A DNA stretch of 64,000 bases from assembly GCA_963942565.1 (NCBI GenBank), contig OZ012686.1, positions 6,088,659 through 6,152,658 on the forward strand, written 5' to 3'. The notes beneath the pieces are model-generated. The model did no database searches and was not told the DNA's origin. It worked only from the letters and a program-made list of their open reading frames with translations. Position 1 is the first letter of the stretch; the number at the start of each line of letters is the position of its first letter. The stretch is from Maea johnstoni (Eukaryota > Annelida > Polychaeta > Spionida > Magelonidae). Shown here piece by piece: positions 22,600 to 35,200 of the stretch. The position numbers were made by a program, and so were the translations under genes.

Positions 22600-23082
22600 T
22601 TATTTATTAATATTAATAAATGATTTATTAATATTAATAAATGATTTTCTAATATTAATAAATCATAGCATTTATTAATATTAGAAAATGATTTATTAAT
22701 ATTAAGAAATGATATATTGATATTAAGAAATACAGAACATTTATTAATATTAGAAAATGATTTATTAATATTAATAAATGATTTCTTAATATTAGTAAAT
22801 CATTTTCTAATATTAATAAATCAATTATTAATATTAAGAAATGCCATGATTTATTAATATTAATAAATGATTTATTAATATTAATAAATGATTTATTAAT
22901 ATTAATAAATGATTTATTAATATTAATAAATGGAAATGATTTTCTAATATTAATAAATGATTTATTAATATTAATAAATGATTTATTAATATTAATAAAT
23001 ACTTCTTAATATTAATAAATATTTATTAATATTAATAAATGATTTATTAATATTAATAAATCATTTATTAATATCAGAAAAT
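22600..23082. repeat. tandem palindrome array, block 2
   Basis: It is the same 18-bp palindrome unit as block 1, again about 20 copies, with variants in TTAAGAAAT and TTAGAAAAT. It continues block 1 on the other side of the nested element. Confidence 0.95.
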
Positions 23083-23106
23083 GCTCTTTTTGTCCACTTT
23101 GGCCTT

Positions 23107-23250
<144 letters not shown>

Positions 23251-23263
23251 TATATAGTTCCTG

Positions 23264-23600
23264 GTGAAAGATTGTGCCCGTTCGTTTGATAAAACCCCAT
23301 CTCGCATATTACTTCAAATATTATTGTGATGCTCGATTCTCACAAAGAGTAAGAATAGATCATAATGATATCAAACCGTATGATTGATCCTTTGTTATCA
23401 AAGTAACCATTGCTATCAATTTGCCCAATAAAGTGGCGCAGTGCATACCAGTTTATGTAAGAATATAAAGTGAACGCTGCCAGTGTACGAGAACAACATC
23501 ACATGGCCATGGTCTTCTGTCTGAAATTGGCCATGATAAAATAACTGTATGCTTGGAATATTTACCGGTCATGGCATCACACAAACGTACCCGTGAGTTC
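23264..23600 (+). repeat. dispersed repeat, paralogue of 63665-64000
   Basis: It shares with 63665-64000: TTTGCCCGTTC-like start, TATTACTTCAAAT.TTATT, GAACGCTGCCAGTGT, GAGAACAACAT and ATGGCCATGG.CTTCTGTCTG. The matching left part lies at about 21570-21596. It is therefore a repeat of at least 360 bp that was split here by the 21597-23263 insertion. Confidence 0.75.
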
Positions 23601-23984
23601 TTTGAATTAAATAAATCATAGATAAGGTGTCAGGCTGACAGGAATCCTTCAAGATAGGAAGACGTTTTTCATGATAATGAAAGCCGAGGTTACCAAAGTG
23701 AAAGTGAAACTGAAGTGAGCAAGGTTGGCCCGCTGCTTCAGCCTCAGGGCCGGATCTAGGAATTGAGATAGGGAGGGGGGTTCAATTTAGTTCTGACAAG
23801 TGACACCGGTGGCGCCACTAAAATTGATTTCTGAAAACATCACCAGGGGTCACTAAAAAGCAACATTCAAGTGGAATATTTGGCAACTTAAGATACTCAA
23901 GCTTCCTGTTTCCATTAGAAATATTGATTTCTAGTTCTGCACAAAAAACACACTTTTTTAAACACCCCTTGCTTGGGCCTAGAA

Positions 23985-24225
23985 AAAGTGTTTGTTACTT
24001 GTAACGGTCGGTTGGTCGGTAAAATGTTTTTAAAAAAATTTTTTTGGTCAAAAATGTGGGTTTTATCAGGAACTATTTATTGCAAATAAATAGTTCCTGG
24101 TTTTATGCATGTTTTACGTTGATTGGGAGTTGGGAGGGCGGAAAAAACTTTAGGGTAGGGATTTTTTTGAATAAAAAATTGTTAGGGTAGGGTTACAGGT
24201 AACAAACAACTTTATTAGGCGGCTG
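23985..24225 (+). repeat. dispersed repeat split by a 33-bp palindrome
   Basis: It contains CCTAGAAAAAGTGTTTGTTA, GTCGGTAAAATGTTTTTAAA, GGTCAAAAATGTGGGTTTTA and TTTTACGTTGATTGGGAGTT, parallel to the - strand of 15460-15605. The insertion at 24067-24099 interrupts it. Confidence 0.75.
24067..24099. mobile_element. 33-bp palindromic insertion with 7-bp target duplication
   Basis: CAGGAACTATTTATTGC plus its mirror AAATAAATAGTTCCTG form a 33-bp near-perfect palindrome. The flanks are exact copies of GTTTTAT (24060-24066 and 24100-24106). The paralogous sequence at about 15.5 kb reads straight through with one GTTTTAT and no insertion, so the transposition is directly visible. Confidence 0.85.
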
Positions 24226-25084
24226 GCCTTATAGTTAATTGTCTATGTATACATGCCTCTTGGGCTACTTTTGGAGGTTCACAATAAGGGCTAGAATAAG
24301 TGTCACTTAACCTTGCAAATGATAACCATTTACCGAGTAATCAACAAGTATCTAATGTACATGTATGTAGATGTGGTCAGACCCCAATGGGCGGGATACA
24401 ACCTGAAGGCCTCTGTACCAAGGAAGTGATTACACATGAAATAATTGAGTTCAGAACTCAATTATTTCAAGGGTAAGCAGTCAAGAAATAGGCTGACTAG
24501 TGATTAGTGATTAATTCATGACAGGAAATTGTCACATAGAACTTTTTAAAGTCAGTAGTTATAACTTTCACCCTCAAGAGCACGCTCAAACTCATATACT
24601 AAGCTGCACGCTGGTGTATCACATACTTCCTTACATAAATATACCACTTTTTGTAGTTATTTCCAATAAAACCGCTTTTATACTCAATTTTCCACTGCAA
24701 GTGGAAATATTTGAAGATTGCTATTCTTGCGTTAACCTCCCTCCTACACTGCCACAGCTGACTGCATTTGACCCATAAAGATAAGGTACCTGCACTGCCA
24801 GTACCTGCCAGATAGATAGCGTTCTCAGGGGAATGTGAACAATAGGAAGCACAGTCTGGGACACTACACAAGTTGAGTCTGGCCGACGGTACCCTATGTG
24901 CACATTTCCTGTAATGAAGAAATAGGCTAGTGATTAGTGATTGATTTATTTCTTCATGTAGCAAAACTCTGGGCCACGCTATCTTTATTCTAAACATTCA
25001 GTTGCCTAATTGTAGAAATAATAGCTGTTAATTATGTCACTTTTTAAGGATCATGATACAACCCAAATCAATATGGGAAATGAA

Positions 25085-25250
25085 AGATAGATAGATAGAT
25101 AGATAATCTTTATTTCAAGTCGGTCACAATTTCACATAGTAAACATGAGCCGCCCGGGCTCTTGGCCGACTACAAAATAACAATTAAAATATAACATATA
25201 GGGGGTAACAGCAATATAAATAATAAGTAGAGGGGAAGTAAGTTGGCACA
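25085..25250 (-). repeat. 3' end of a non-LTR retroelement (LINE or SINE) with (TATC)n tail
   Basis: On the - strand the sequence runs GCCAAGAGCCCGGGCGGCTC, then GTGACCGACTTGAAATAAAG and ends in ATTATCTATCTATCTATC. A conserved 3' segment closing in a tetranucleotide tail is typical of CR1/L2-like or partnered SINE ends. It is 5' truncated. The family is inferred. Confidence 0.5.
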
Positions 25251-25870
25251 TATCAATTGACAATGAGTAGTATCTTCAGTCTTTCAGAATATATGTTTAT
25301 GATTTTGGAGTAAATATGCGGATACTCCTGCTCGCTGACCGGTAATTGCAATTATTTACTTGATGGTCATCTTTTGTCCTGTTTCAAGCTCCAGGTAATC
25401 TAAAAGTACTGGTAGGTCACCTCAGGGACTTGAAGACTTCGTGTCTTTCAGGCTGGTCAACTGATCAACATATTAGTTGCCTGAACACAAAATATCTCAT
25501 AATGATAGAAATAGAGAGAAACGAAAAAAGAATTAACTGATTAGTACCGATGCTTGTCCACAAGTGGCGTGGTGACGCAGAACTCACCAACCAGGGTGGA
25601 GGGGGTTGGACTCGGAAAGACCCTCTCTCACCCCCCAAATCCCCCACCCCCCGGATCAGCCATTTATTATGAAAGCTTCCAAGTAGATCTTTAAGTTGAA
25701 CGTTTTTGTATTCTTACTAAGTTAGAGGTGGATGATTTCACCTTAAAAGTTCTTTTCTTCATCCAAGCCAGTTCTTAATCACTTTTGTACAAATCAAGCT
25801 AATGGACAACAGGTTTTCTTCAAAGGATAAGAAGAATTCAAATGATCTGTAAGTTTGAGAGGTCAACGAA

Positions 25871-25898
25871 CCCCCCCCCCCCCCCCCCCCCCCCCCCT
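25871..25898. repeat. poly-C tract
   Basis: A run of about 28 C, a low-complexity tract. Confidence 0.9.
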
Positions 25899-26034
25899 CA
25901 AGAGGTTTTCCAAGCTGAAGTGACACTTTTCTACCAAATCAAACACCCCCACGGACTGGACCGTAGTCGCGTATCTGACCTATTAGCAGCATAAAATCCT
26001 CGAACAGCTGAGGCTCATCCCTGTCTGACACCAG

Positions 26035-26150
26035 AATCAGCTTGTAGCCGTCTCAAGGACTCACGAAACAAAGGACAGGCAAGAATTGCAATTGGAACTG
26101 GTGGCCAAAGCGAGTTTATTATACCTCACATGAAGATTCTTGATTCTGGT
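26035..26150 (+). CDS. possible upstream exon of the G-patch gene (weak)
   Basis: An open stretch encodes CSRLKDSRNKGQARIAIGTG and continues through SEFIIPHMKILDS. It could end at GATTCTG|GTGGGT, a donor leaving phase 1, which exon A requires. A possible acceptor is at ACCAGAATCAG, though its pyrimidine tract is poor. It lies just upstream of the tandem array. No homology was recognised, so it may be a chance open frame. Confidence 0.2.
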
Positions 26151-26239
26151 GGGTGAAGGGCCATGGATTAATCGTCATGTTTTCCTCACTCGTTAGCGAC
26201 AGGCTGTTGTCCTCACTCCTTTAGCAACAGCAATTTGTA

Positions 26240-29200
26240 ACTACAAGTGCCAAAATGTGACATATCACACTTTTTGTAGTCATCCCCAAATAAAACTGCT
26301 TTTATATTCAATTTTTCTTCTACGAGTGGAAATCTGTGAGATTCCTCTTTCGTCTGGTACACCCCCAATTTAGTGTCAACTTAGTAATCTTTTTTGGAAA
26401 AGGACTACAGTAGGACTGCTGGATTTAGCAAAGCAAGGGTTTTGAGATCGTAGGTGGGGCGCTATGGTGATTTGAGAACCTGAAGTCCTGTAGTCTGCCA
26501 GAGCATTTAATTAAAGCATGAACCCTGAATACCTGTAGATTTTCTTGGTCCAGTAGCTGTTATATAAATGACTGATGTCATAGAACATGTTTTTCAATTA
26601 TCACTTGCACACATAACATTATCATAATATTATCATGTTTTTACCATTATGATATTGATGGTGCAGTATTTAAAGTGAAAATGAAGTAGAACCCTCTTTC
26701 AGCATTTCTAGTTGAAATGTATAGACTGCAAATCTTATTCTTGCAGAGAATATTCAAAACATTTTGAATATTGGATAGATAGTCTTAAGTGCATCGCTGA
26801 TTTCCAATATTTTAACACTTATAATATCATTTCCACATCAAGATGAGTGCCAGTTGGTAAAAGTCCACACCTAGTTAACCCTATTTGTGCTAATAACTAT
26901 GTTTACTCAGTGAACTCATTATATATCTTGTGTGTCGGTGATATGTGTAGAATTAAAGGTGTCCTGAAATATAAGCAGTTTTTCTGTACCTTTGAATCCG
27001 GTCTTAACTTGTCTTTCAGACCTTACAATTAAGACAACCACACAAAATGCTGCTGAGACTCATAGGCGGGTGGCCAAATCCCTAAAAGAGCTCTAGAAAT
27101 ATTTTTGATGGCGTTTTTCGTTACAAGTCGTCATCCATGCTTATTCATCTCTACATAGGTTGGGCTTTAGTGTACGGGTGGATGACATGTCTGATTTTGC
27201 TTCATAAGGGAATTTTGGGGCATTTTATGCTAAAAATCAACCAAAAAGCATGTTTTTTGGGATTTCCTTCTAGAAAATTCATTGTTTGAGATAGAAGCTC
27301 AAAACTTGCTACAAATGTGTTCTAGAGGATGCTTCTAATCTAAGAACATGTTGCGTTAGCGTGACTTTAAGGGACCCCCTGCTGTAAGTGATTTTGGGGG
27401 GAAAATCATCAAAAATGAGTGATTTTTGTAATTTCCCACAACTTGAATGTCATCCTGTGGACTATTCCAAACTCTCAACTAAATAGTTTTGGTTTAGAAA
27501 ACTACCCAAGAAGGTGTAGATACAGAAAATAAGTTATGTTTGAATATTTTTATGATATGCTACGTTTTGGGGCATTTTACAGAAAAATGGCATTAAAACT
27601 AGTGATTTTAGGGATTTGCTTCAGGAAGGTGCAATTTTCATAGTAAGAACTCAAAACTTGCCACAAATGATTTCATAATGATGTCTATGATTATCAAATC
27701 TTTTGTGTTATTATGAAATGTATCTGACCCCTGCTGTGAGTGATTTTGGGGTAAAAACCTCTAAAATAGTAGGATTTTTGTAATTTCCCACAATTGAATG
27801 TCATCCTGTGGACTATTCCAAACTCTCAACTAAATAGTTCTGGTTTAGAAAACTAACCAAGAAGGTGTAGATAGAGAGAGTGAGTCATGTTTGCATATTT
27901 CCATGACATGCTACGTTTTTGGGCAATTTACAGAAAAAATAGCATAAAACAGGTGATTTTAGGGATTTGCTTCTGGAAGGTGCAATTTTCATAGTAGGAA
28001 CTCAAAACTTGTCATAAATGATTTCAAAAGGGTGTCTATGGTAATCAAATGTTTTGTGTTAGTAATGAAATGTATCTGACCCCTGCTGTGAGTGATTTTG
28101 GGGTAAAAACCTTTAAAATAGTAGGATTTTTGTAATTTCTCACACATTTGAACAAAGGTATATTATATCTTATGCCAAGATTCTAGCTGTTACAGAAAAG
28201 TAACCAAGAATAGGTAGATAAGGGAAATAGGTTATGTTAGCCAATCTATGATACACTATATTTTGGGGTATTTTACAGAAAAATCATCAAAAGCATGTGA
28301 TTTTAGGAATTTGCTTCGGCAAAGTGCAGCTTCCAATGTAGATGTATTAAACCTGCCACAAATATGTTTGCATTGATGCCTATGGGTATAGGATGTGTTG
28401 TGGTAGTTGAGGTTAAATGTGGCCCCTGCTGTGAGTGATTTTCGGGTAATCTTTTGAAATCATGCAATTTTTTGTATTTTCTGAGGCTTAACTGTCAGCC
28501 TGGAGACCATTTCACAATTTTGCTACAGAAAATCACTAAAGAATGTGTTGACTATAGAATCTCAGTTATGTTTACCATAGCCTATAATGAGAAGCTATGG
28601 TTTTGGGTATTTTATGGAAAAAGTAGTAAAAATGTGTATTTAGAGATTGCTTCTATAGAGAGTAAATTTCATGGTAGAAATTCAAATTTAGTACAATGAT
28701 ACTCATTAGGATTTCTGTGATTCTAGAGATGTTGCGTTTCAAGTGACCTCTGCTTAACAATTTAAGTGATTTTTTTGGCAAAAACTTTGAAACTAATATT
28801 CTATGATCTATCTGATTATATCACATATTTATCTAACATTCATGCATAGTTTTTCATCTTTTTGCAGTAAAATATTAAGAAATGTGTCATTTAATAGTCC
28901 CGTTATAGTGTTTACATTGGCCTTTAATGGAGATCAGGAAATTAGAAGTAATTTCTTTTTTATAATAAATACTTACCTGCGATCATTGGAAGCTATCTCC
29001 AGGGCTTGCTCTGGTCACCCAAAAGGTAGGCTCTCATTTGGCAGTCTCTCCCTATGGAAGATCCTTGCGATGATCATAGCGGAGGGTCTACTAAATGTAG
29101 CCTCCATAATTAAAAATAGACCGTGGTTTGTGTGATCCCCGCTAGGGGCCGCACTGATACCGGTCGTGACGTCACGGTTGGCGCATGCGCCTTCATCCTC

Positions 29201-32200
29201 TTCTCATTTTTGGCGTTAAATACCATCATGGAAGAACGGATTCTAGGGGAGGATACAGAAGGGTGGGCAATGATCGCAGGTAAGTATTTATTATAAAAAA
29301 GAAATTACTTCTAATTTCCTGTTTTATATCTAAATTCTTACCTGCTCACATTGGAAGCAGAGTACCACCGCCAAGAAAAGCTGTGGAAGGATCAGTTCTA
29401 TTTCCTAGAAGCTGTGCCAGCCGTGACCAGCACTGCTCTACTAAACCTGCCTTTTGTTGCAGGAAGATCTTTAAGATAGAACTGCGCAAAAGTTTGCGGC
29501 CGGCTCCAGGCTGCGGCATCCATAATAGCTTCAAATGGCACTCCGGCCATTGTAGCCCAAGTAGTTGCGACCCCTCTGGTGTCGTGGGCTCTAATGCCCA
29601 TGCGTTGCCTCCGTTCCTTAGGAAGGTGCGAGAACGCCCCCGCTATGGCCTCTTTGACCCAACCAGCGACTGTACTCTTGGTAGCCTTAGTATAAGGCTC
29701 CCTTGACCGAATGAAAAGGGCTTTTTCATCCCCTCGCAAGGGCTTGGTTAATTCCAAGTACCATTTCAGGGCCCGGACAGGGCAATGTACTTTGTCGTCT
29801 GGCGAGAACTCCTTCAGGCTGAGGAGAAACACCTCACTAGGAGTAAACGAGACCGACTGGTTTTTGTCCAATAGGAGGGATGGGAGAAGACGGACTCCTC
29901 CATTTTCCCACCGCAGATGACATGCGTCTATCCTGCAGGAATGGACCCAGCTTCCTCGCCTGGCCGAAGCCAGCTGCAGTAGGAAAGCTGTCTTGACCGC
30001 CACCGACCTCAATGGTGCCGTGTGAATCGGCTCAAAGGGAGGGCCCGCTAGGTACTTGAGTACCGTCGGGAGATCCCAAGTCTCATTGAGCGTCCTTGGT
30101 CTGGCGGAAACCACAAACAGACCCTTAATAAGGGTCGACAAATCCATGTTGGACGACACAGTTGTCCCATCCGGAAAACCTCTATGAATGGCTGCGATGG
30201 CAGATTTGTAACCTGCAATGGTTGACGGAGCTAAGGGCTTCCCCTTATGCTTCACCGTCCGCAGGCCATTCAGGAATTCCGCGACTTCCGCTACAGGGGC
30301 CTCAGCGGGACCCACACCTCGCTCCACACACCATCGTCGGTAGTGGAGAAGACGGGAATCATAAAGCCGGCAAGTTGATTCTCGCCTGGCCCTGGCTGCC
30401 GTCTCTGCAACTCCCTGCGAAAAGCCTCGGTCAACGAAGGATTTGCGGACAGCGGCCATACAGCCAGTCTCATTCTGTCCGGTTTGGGGTAAAACATCCC
30501 CGTGACCGAGTTCTTCAGGAGGTTGTCCTTGGGTGTGATCACTCGCGGAAGGTCTGTCAGCATGCTGGTCAGCTGACGGAACCACGGCTGGCTGGGCCAG
30601 AACGGGGCTACTAGGAGGATCCGGGCTGACCACTGCAGCCTCAGTTTCCTCAATACCCTCGGGATGAGGTTGGTCGGCGGGTACGCGTACCCGTACAGAC
30701 TCTCCCAATTCTGCGTCAGAGCGTTTATTCCGCTCGACGTCTGAGAGGGGCGCACTGAGAAGAACACTGGAAGTTTGTGGTTCTTCTCTGACGCGAAGAG
30801 ATCCACATGGGGAGTCGGCCAATGCTCGAATATGAGCCGAACCACTGTCTTGTGGAGGGACCACTCCGTAGGGTGGTTGTGTTTCCCCCTGGACAGGGCG
30901 TCCGCCAGGACGTTCCTGACTCCCGATATGTGGTTGGCAACCAGGTAGATCCCGTGTTGCCTGCACCAGGCCCACAGGTCCAGTGCCAGGTAGCACAAGG
31001 TGGGGGATTGAGTTCCACCCTCCTTGTTGATGTAGGCCACTGTAGTGGTATTGTCCGTAAGGACATCCACAGCAGTGTCCCGTACCTGAGGCAGAAAATG
31101 CTGCAGAGTCAGCCATACTGCCTGCAGTTCGAGCCAGTTGATGTGGTGCTTGGCCCAAGCCCGCGGCCACTGACCTGAGATCACCCAGTCTCCTAGGTGA
31201 CCTCCCCAGCCCTCCATTGAGGCATCCGTGACTATCGTCATAGTCGGATCTGGCCTGAGAAACGGCCGGCCCACCGTCAGGTTGGCCCGCAATGCCCACC
31301 ACTCCAGCTCTCTGAGCGATTCGTGGTCGGGGTATATCCGGAGATATGGGCTGTCCGAGACTTGCGTCCACTGACTGTGGAGCATAAGTTGGATCAGACG
31401 AGTATGTGTCACCGCCATGGGGACTAACTCGCGCAGACTGGACAGATGTCCTAAGAGCTTCTGCCAAGTTTTCGCTGGCTGAGGGCTCCGTGCTAGGAGC
31501 GAGGATGCCAGTCGCGACGCTCTGATGACCCTCTTCTCGCTCGGGAAAACGAGCATATTGATGAGGTCGAGGGTCGATCCCAGGAATGCTGGGAACTGTG
31601 TGGGTATCAACTGGGACTTTCCTTCGTTTACGAGGAAGCCCAGTTTTGTCACCCAGAACAGTGTGAGGTCGCGTTGACGTTCCACAAGCGACCTTGACTG
31701 GTTCTTTAGAAGCCAGTCGTCTAGATACTGGTGCATGTCTACACCCTGTATCTTGAGGAACGCCTCGATGGTTCGCACAATCCTCGTGAACACCCGAGGT
31801 GCTGTTGAGAGCCCGAACGGGAGCACCAGGAATTCGTACGCCCTGCCATCGTAGGCAAAGCGGAGGAACCGTGTGTGTTCGGGAGCTACGGGGACGTGAA
31901 AGTAGGCGTCTCTTAAGTCTATAGAGACTGCCCACGTCTCTGACATTGAGGAGTCCCTCAAATGCTCGGAGGTCTTTAGCCTCTGCTGGTGGGCCTCTCC
32001 CAGGCAGTCCATCACTGTTCGTAGCGTCTCCATCCGAAAGGATAGGGGCTTTACGAATTTGTTGAACGCCTTTAAATTGAGAATCGGGCGCCAACCGCCC
32101 GACTCTTTGGCCACCAGAAAGATAGGGGAGTAAAACCCCGGTATGTCCGCGTGGAAGGGAATCTCCCTGATCGCCCGTTTCTCGAGCATGGACTCCAGGC

Positions 32201-35200
32201 CTCGTTCGAGGTCCTGACGTCGCGCCTGATTCCGAGGAATCGGGGTGCAGCGGGGCTCCTTTGTTCTTGGGGGGTTCCCCGTGAACTCTATCCTGTAGCC
32301 CTTGGTTACAGTCTGCAGTACAAACTGGTCCGACGTAATCAGGGGCCACAGGTGGGCGAACGCTCTTAATCGCCCCCCCACCGGACAAAGCTGATCATTC
32401 TGCATCAGCTTTGGGGGCTGGTTTTGGGGTGTTATAGGTGGAGTAAGCGTCTTTTTTGGCGCCTCCACCTCGACCCCTACCACGGCCTCTACCGGTACCT
32501 CTACCTCCACCGCCTTCGGACGAGGAGGAGTTCGAGCCTCCACCACCTTTTTTACCCTTCTTGTTGTACTTGCCGCCCGAGCCTCTGCCTTTTTTGAAGG
32601 GGATCCGAAAACGATCCCCCGATTGCTTCGAGGTCGAGGGCTGGTCACGGGCTAACTGAGCCTGTGACGCACTCAAGAGTTGGGTCTTGGTGGTCGACTC
32701 TACTGTTTGGGTCCATTGGCCCGCAAACATGAGACCCTTTGTCAGGGGAAGCTCTCTGAGACGCAGTCTGGCCATCGTGGGCACGACTTTCTTGTTCTCC
32801 GCCAGAGCTGCCGATAAGAATCGGATACGACGGTCAAATCCCGCCTCCAACTTCTGGCGTGTGGAGATGCGTCCTATAGCTGCGGTTAAATAGTTGGCCA
32901 GAGACACGGCCCCGGCCAGTGTCTCGTCCACCATACATTCTGGCATAGGTGGTGGCGTCAACCCCGCGAGGAGAGCAGCGCGCTCTTTCTCTCTACTTAC
33001 TATAGTCGCAGAAATGAACCCTTGAGTTCGCTGCAAATATATCGAGAGGCGCGCGAGGAGAGATGAAGTCGATTCGACTTGCTTTGCGAATCTCTCCGCC
33101 TCTTTGGTCACCGGATGTGGTCCTTTCGGTCCAAAGGGCTTCGCCGGATCCCAATCCAACTTGTAGGTGGATCGCATGTATTCTGTCACCTCGGCGTCCA
33201 CTTCGAGGACCTTAAGCAAGGTTTCGTCCTCTTCGACAAGAGGGAAGAAACGCGCGAGGGTAGAATCCCCGAAGGACCCGGCCTCCTTCACCACCCGTCT
33301 GTCGTCGACAGTACACGCTATCTTAGAGACCCCGTCACGGGCCCATAGCGCTGGTGCCTCCACCGCACGTGAGGTCGGTGTGGCAAAGACACTGAACTCC
33401 GACTCCTCCGGGGGAGGAGAAGCGGATGGTGGTGAGGAGAACTTTAGCACCTTCGCAAGTGCATGGAGAACGGGCACGAACTCCAGAGGGCGAGAAAATT
33501 TAAAATCCTGCGCCTCCCAGGATTCGCGCCACGACCTAGTGAGGTCAGGGTGTGGTGGGATCGTGTGATCCCCACTCCCATCTCTAGGCGGACCCAGCCT
33601 TGCGTAGACCGACGTCACCGGAGCGGTGGACGTGGAGGCCGTCGCGGCTGTCTGAAGTGACGGAGGCACCTCAGGGGGAGCCACAGGTTCCGCAGGCTTG
33701 TCGGAAGCTGCGCCCAAGAGCTCTCGATCGAGCTCAGACCACGCCTCTACAGGCGGAAGACCACAGGGGTCGAAGACCTCCTCGACTTGATCATCGAAGT
33801 GATCGTCGTCTTCATCATCCGATTGGTCGGAGAACTGACCGGGAGACAAAGATGCCGGTGACGACCGGCCGGACCTCGTCCTGGTAGGCGAGGGAGAGGC
33901 CTCACGGCGGTGAGGTCTCTTGGACGGAGGAGGTGAGCACCTCGATGGAGACAAAAAGGGAGATCGCGGTCTTTTCTCAGGGGCAGCTGGTTTATCCAGC
34001 TTCTGAGAGATCGCCACAAGCGACTGAGCGCCAAGATTGACTGTGTCATATCTGGCTGCTGAGGCGGAGGAGGAGGATTTGCCTCCTTCAGGGCCGCCAC
34101 TAACGTCGCTATGTCGAACACCGGAGGTACATTCGGTGTCGGCTGTGGTTGTGGCTGATTAGCCAGAGTCAGGACTGGGGGGGGAAACAAGTCCTCTTCC
34201 ACCAGGCCATGACCCTGAGAACCTACACGCCCTGCCAGCTCAAACAACTTCTCCATGTTTTCTTGCTGGCCACAGGGAATGTGCTCCCCGTCAGAGTCCT
34301 CTCCGAACAGGTCCACATAGGGGTCACCCCCCAGTGGATCCGCTTCGAGTTCGGGGAACAAGGGGTCTCTCATCGGCGAGGCGACTCCCACCTGGGCTGC
34401 GTCATATGACTTCAAGGCAGCCTTTGTTGGAGTACGCCCAACCGATGGAGATACTGCTACTGCGGGAGATACCGCAGGTGCGGTGATCACCGCAGATGTA
34501 GCAGCAGCTGCCGAAGCAGTCCTCCGGGTGCTGCTCCTAGTAGTGGGGCCAGAAGACCCCTCTGAGGCACCACTCTTTGTGGCCCCCCCCTTTTTTCTGC
34601 TAGGAGCAGCAGTCCCGCGGGATTTCTTCGTTGGGGGTGACTCATCACGAAGACGAGTTGAAGGCATGGCCTTCCTTGGAGATCTCCTCCTGTGTTCAGG
34701 AGTGGGAGATTTTCCCGCAGATCTCTTCCCCGTAGATGCGGTAGAAGAGGCTGACACCGCGGTTGCGGAGGTCACCGCAGTTGCGGAGGTTACCGCAGTT
34801 ACCGCGATTGCGGGATTTCCCGCATCTCCCGCATTTGCGGGATTTACCGCATTTGCGGTATTTACCGCATCTCCCGCGATTGCGGTATTTACCGCACTTC
34901 CCGCAGCTGCGGGAGTTACCGCAGGTGCGGTACGTCGAGTCCTAGCTCGACCACGCTCTAATGGCAAACCTGAAGGTTTGTCAGAGCGCGGAGAACGAGA
35001 ACGTTCTCTGCGTGCTTTAGTTTTGCGGGCCCGATAGGCTGCATCCCTCTCAGACCGTTGGATTCTCTTGGTCATCCAAGAATCGAATCCCACCCAGGTC
35101 TCCTCCGTCCAGGATTCGCACACAGTGCAGGTATGGTTCCTGTCACAACGGGTGTGCCGAGAGCAGCACCCGTGTGCGATCCAGGGTACGTCAGGAGCAG

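Noticed and set aside
21640-23082. CRISPR-like array (regular short repeats with spacers)
   Set aside because: Spacers are 1-5 bases and not unique; it is a eukaryotic palindromic satellite.
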